Of a DNA stretch of 8,067 nt, positions 5,806-8,067 are shown piece by piece (the first letter of the stretch is position 1; every line of letters starts with the position of its first letter). Origin of the DNA: Rhodospirillaceae bacterium (lineage in GTDB: Bacteria > Pseudomonadota > Alphaproteobacteria > Rickettsiales > UBA3002); NCBI GenBank assembly GCA_947458525.1, contig CANHAG010000040.1, positions 1 through 8,067 on the forward strand, in the 5' to 3' direction. The position numbers and the translations under genes were made by a program. The notes under the pieces were generated by a model. That model did no database searches and was not told the origin of the DNA. It was given only the letters and a program-made list of their open reading frames with translations.

Positions 5806-7362
5806 ATGACCAGCACCCGACCCAAACCCCTGATACTCACCATTCTCGATGGCTGGGGCGAAGCCCCGCCCGGCTCGCATAATGCGATTGCATCCGCCAC
5901 AACGCCGCACTGGGAAAGGCTCAGGCGCGAATATCCCTTCGGGCTGCTGGAAGCCTCGGAGGCGCATGTGGGCCTGCCCGCTGAGCAAATGGGAAATTCG
6001 GAAGTGGGACATATGAATATCGGTGCCGGGCGTATTGTGATGCAGGATTTGCCGAGGATTGATGCTGCCGTGGCGGATGGCTCGCTTGCCGCCTCTCCCG
6101 CACTGCAGCATTTTATTGCGGCGCTTAAAAAATCTGGCGGTGCGTGCCATCTGCTGGGGCTGGTGTCGGATGGTGGGGTACATGCCCACCAGGCGCATAT
6201 CGCCGCACTTGCCGGGATTCTGGTTGCTGCAGGCGTGCCGGTAAAAATCCATGCATTTCTCGATGGGCGGGATACGCCGCCGCAAAGTTCCATCGGTTTT
6301 CTTTCGCGGCTGCAACAGGACGCTCCGGCGCAAGCGCAGATCGCAACGGTGAGTGGCCGCTATTATGCCATGGACCGGGATAAGCGCTGGGAGCGTGTGG
6401 CGAAAGCCTACGCCACGCTCACGGGGGCGCAAGGGGCGCGGTTCGCACACGCAATAGAGGCGGTCGAAAAAAGCTATCAGGCAGGCGTGACGGATGAATT
6501 TGTGATCCCCGCTGTGATTGGCGATTATGCCGGAATGAAAGAGGGTGACGGGCTGCTCATGGCCAATTTCCGCGCCGACCGGGCGCGGCAGCTTCTCACC
6601 GCACTGCTTGATCCTGATTTTGTGGAATTCACCCCGACCCTGCGCCCGCGCTTTGCGGCGACACTGGGCATGGTGGAATATAGCTCCAAACTTAACCCGT
6701 TCATTCCTGCGCTTTTCCCGCCGCACGTCCTGACCCGGCATTTTGGCGCGGTGATTGCGCAGGCTGGCCTCACCCAGCTGCGTATCGCCGAGACAGAGAA
6801 ATACGCCCATGTCACCTTCTTCTTCAATGGCGGGGAAGAAGCAGCGCTTCCCGGTGAAACCCGCATACTTATCCCCTCACCGAAAGTAGCGACCTACGAC
6901 CTCAAGCCTGAAATGTCTGCCCCCGAAGTCACGGCGGCGGTGCTCGCGGCTATCGAGCAAGAGGCGTATGACGTGATCATCATCAATTACGCGAATACGG
7001 ATATGGTGGGTCATTCTGGCAATATGGCGGCGGCAGTCAAAGCGGTGGAGGCGGTGGATCAGGCGCTCGGCGCACTTGCAGCAGCAGTAGAGGCAAAGGG
7101 CGGCGCCATGGTGATTACCGCCGATCACGGCAATGCCGAATGTCTGCATGATGAGGCGGAAGGCCAGCCCCACACCGCCCATACGCTTAACCCTGTGCCA
7201 TTTCTGGTCATCGCCCCTCACTTAAGGCACCACCCACTTGCCCTGCCGCATGGGCGCCTGTGCGATATTGCCCCGACCTTGCTGGCGCTCTTGCATATAC
7301 CGAAACCTGACGAAATGACCGGCCATAATCTGCTGGAGGGTGTCCATGCGCCGGTGGTGTAG
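5806..7362 (+). CDS. gpmI: 2,3-bisphosphoglycerate-independent phosphoglycerate mutase GpmI
   Basis: Interconverts 3- and 2-phosphoglycerate in glycolysis and gluconeogenesis through a phosphoserine intermediate with two divalent metal ions (usually manganese). Length 518 is standard. The phosphatase-like domain starts with ILDGWG (metal ligand D15) and carries the phosphorylated serine S65 in MGNSEVGHMNIGAGR. The inserted phosphotransferase domain (about 78-310) contains SDGGVHAHQAH, FLDGRDTPP, SGRYYAMDRDKRW and NFRADRARQL. The phosphatase domain resumes with KYAHVTFFFNGG, the metal-binding NTDMVGH (D399, H403), ADHGNAE (D440, H441) and HTAHTLNPVP (H459). All expected catalytic residues are visible. 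The ATG at 5806 gives the normal N-terminus but lacks a Shine-Dalgarno. The gene has its own leader after a terminator, and its 3' end overlaps the next gene by 17 nt. Confidence 0.97.
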   Translation: MTSTRPKPLILTILDGWGEAPPGSHNAIASATTPHWERLRREYPFGLLEASEAHVGLPAEQMGNSEVGHMNIGAGRIVMQDLPRIDAAVADGSLAASPALQHFIAALKKSGGACHLLGLVSDGGVHAHQAHIAALAGILVAAGVPVKIHAFLDGRDTPPQSSIGFLSRLQQDAPAQAQIATVSGRYYAMDRDKRWERVAKAYATLTGAQGARFAHAIEAVEKSYQAGVTDEFVIPAVIGDYAGMKEGDGLLMANFRADRARQLLTALLDPDFVEFTPTLRPRFAATLGMVEYSSKLNPFIPALFPPHVLTRHFGAVIAQAGLTQLRIAETEKYAHVTFFFNGGEEAALPGETRILIPSPKVATYDLKPEMSAPEVTAAVLAAIEQEAYDVIIINYANTDMVGHSGNMAAAVKAVEAVDQALGALAAAVEAKGGAMVITADHGNAECLHDEAEGQPHTAHTLNPVPFLVIAPHLRHHPLALPHGRLCDIAPTLLALLHIPKPDEMTGHNLLEGVHAPVV

Positions 7363-8067
7363 GCTTGCGGTGGTGATGCTTTTGGCGCCTGCGCTCGCAT
7401 TGGCGGCGGGGGAGGAGGAAAAGCTCAAAAAAATCGAAGCCTCGCTCAAAGCCTCGCAGGAAAAAACCAAAGCACTTTCCGGGGCGCTTGGCAAAGAACA
7501 TGAGGAGCTGGGCGGGCTGCAGGAAGAATCGCGCCGCATCGCCGCGCAGATGCAGCAGGCCGAATTGCGGCTGGGTGCGCGCGAGAAAACCCTCGCCCAT
7601 GTCAGGCGCGAGCTGGCGGCCGCTAACGAAGCATATGACCGCAGGCGCGGGGAATATAACGCCACCATCCGAAGCCTGCTGCGCATGCGGCAGATTCCAA
7701 GCGCCGCCTTCCTCGCAGAAGGGGAGGATATGCAGCAATTAATGCAGACCGCAGCGGTGATGGAGATTGCCACGGAAGCGCTCGCACGTCAGGCAAAAGA
7801 ACTGGCGGCGAAAGTAGCGCTTTTGGAAGCGCTGACCAAACGCGCGGAAAAAGCGAAATCGGAACTGGCGGCCGAGCAGAAACGCTGGCGGGCAACGGGC
7901 GCGGCGCTTGAAAAACAACTGGCGGCGCGTCAGGCCATGATCCGCCGTCTGCAATCAGACTATGCGCGCGAGCAGGCGCGGGTGGCGGCGCTGTCGAAAG
8001 AGGCCAGATCCGTGCAGGAGCTGATTACCAAGCTGGAAGCGGCCGAGCGCTCGCGCAGCCGTCAGCC
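7346..8067 (+). CDS. EnvC-like murein hydrolase activator, N-terminal part (3' end missing)
   Basis: Probably exported to the periplasm and active at the septum, where EnvC-type proteins activate amidases that split daughter-cell peptidoglycan. The first 20 residues look like a Sec signal peptide: MRR, a hydrophobic core (LAVVMLLAPALALA) and likely cleavage after ALA at residue 20. The remaining visible part, to about residue 240, is a long charged Ala/Glu/Lys/Arg/Gln-rich coiled coil, interrupted near residues 112-135 by SLLRMRQIPSAAFLAEGED, a segment resembling the RPPEALL-type break seen in EnvC homologues. The C-terminal LytM/M23 domain that would prove the assignment lies beyond the window. 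The ATG at 7346 has a good Shine-Dalgarno (GGAGGG, 7335-7340, spacing 5) inside gpmI. Position after gpmI is a common alphaproteobacterial arrangement for this gene. Another periplasmic coiled-coil protein remains possible. Confidence 0.82.
   Translation, partial: MRRWCRLAVVMLLAPALALAAGEEEKLKKIEASLKASQEKTKALSGALGKEHEELGGLQEESRRIAAQMQQAELRLGAREKTLAHVRRELAAANEAYDRRRGEYNATIRSLLRMRQIPSAAFLAEGEDMQQLMQTAAVMEIATEALARQAKELAAKVALLEALTKRAEKAKSELAAEQKRWRATGAALEKQLAARQAMIRRLQSDYAREQARVAALSKEARSVQELITKLEAAERSRSRQ

Noticed and set aside
5755..6810. 351-residue open frame on the minus strand opposite gpmI
   Set aside because: It lies wholly antisense to an intact gpmI with all catalytic motifs, its translation is rich in Arg, His and Cys without recognisable domains, and long antisense frames are common in GC-rich genes.

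Overview
The window is chromosomal housekeeping DNA from a GC-rich alphaproteobacterium. The gene order obgE - proB - (RDD membrane gene) - proA - nadD - rsfS - rlmH - gpmI - envC-like is a familiar alphaproteobacterial neighbourhood, and the Obg lacks the long C-terminal extension of enterobacterial Obg. I cannot place it below class level. All nine genes lie on the + strand. The first (obgE) lacks about four N-terminal codons and the last (envC-like) runs off the right edge. I see no tRNA, rRNA, CRISPR array, transposase or phage gene.

Layout: obgE ends at 990. After 48 bp comes a very tight block. proB overlaps the RDD gene by 4 nt, the RDD gene overlaps proA by 1 nt, proA overlaps nadD by 4 nt, and nadD overlaps rsfS by 1 or 4 nt, so translational coupling is likely. 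rsfS and rlmH are separated by 48 bp carrying a 7-bp repeat cluster. rlmH is followed by a 379-bp gene-free stretch (5427-5805), the most unusual part of the window. gpmI follows it and overlaps an envC-like gene by 17 nt.

Function: obgE, rsfS and rlmH act on the ribosome (50S maturation, ribosome silencing, 23S rRNA methylation). proB and proA are the first two steps of proline synthesis, nadD makes the NAD precursor deamido-NAD, gpmI is a glycolytic mutase, and the envC-like protein belongs to the septal peptidoglycan hydrolase regulators. No single pathway joins them. The block looks like a growth-linked housekeeping cluster.

The 379-bp gap holds, in order: a degenerate array of 7-bp units that folds back on a second array; a composite inverted element of about 125 bp made of two ~50-bp copies facing each other, each containing two hairpins, with compensatory base-pair changes between copies; a third inverted repeat (12 bp perfect); an intrinsic terminator; an AT-rich 13-bp perfect inverted repeat overlapping a possible gpmI promoter; and another 7-bp repeat cluster running into the gpmI start codon. 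Related 7-bp repeats also precede rlmH. rlmH and gpmI, the two genes preceded by these repeats, both lack a visible Shine-Dalgarno sequence.
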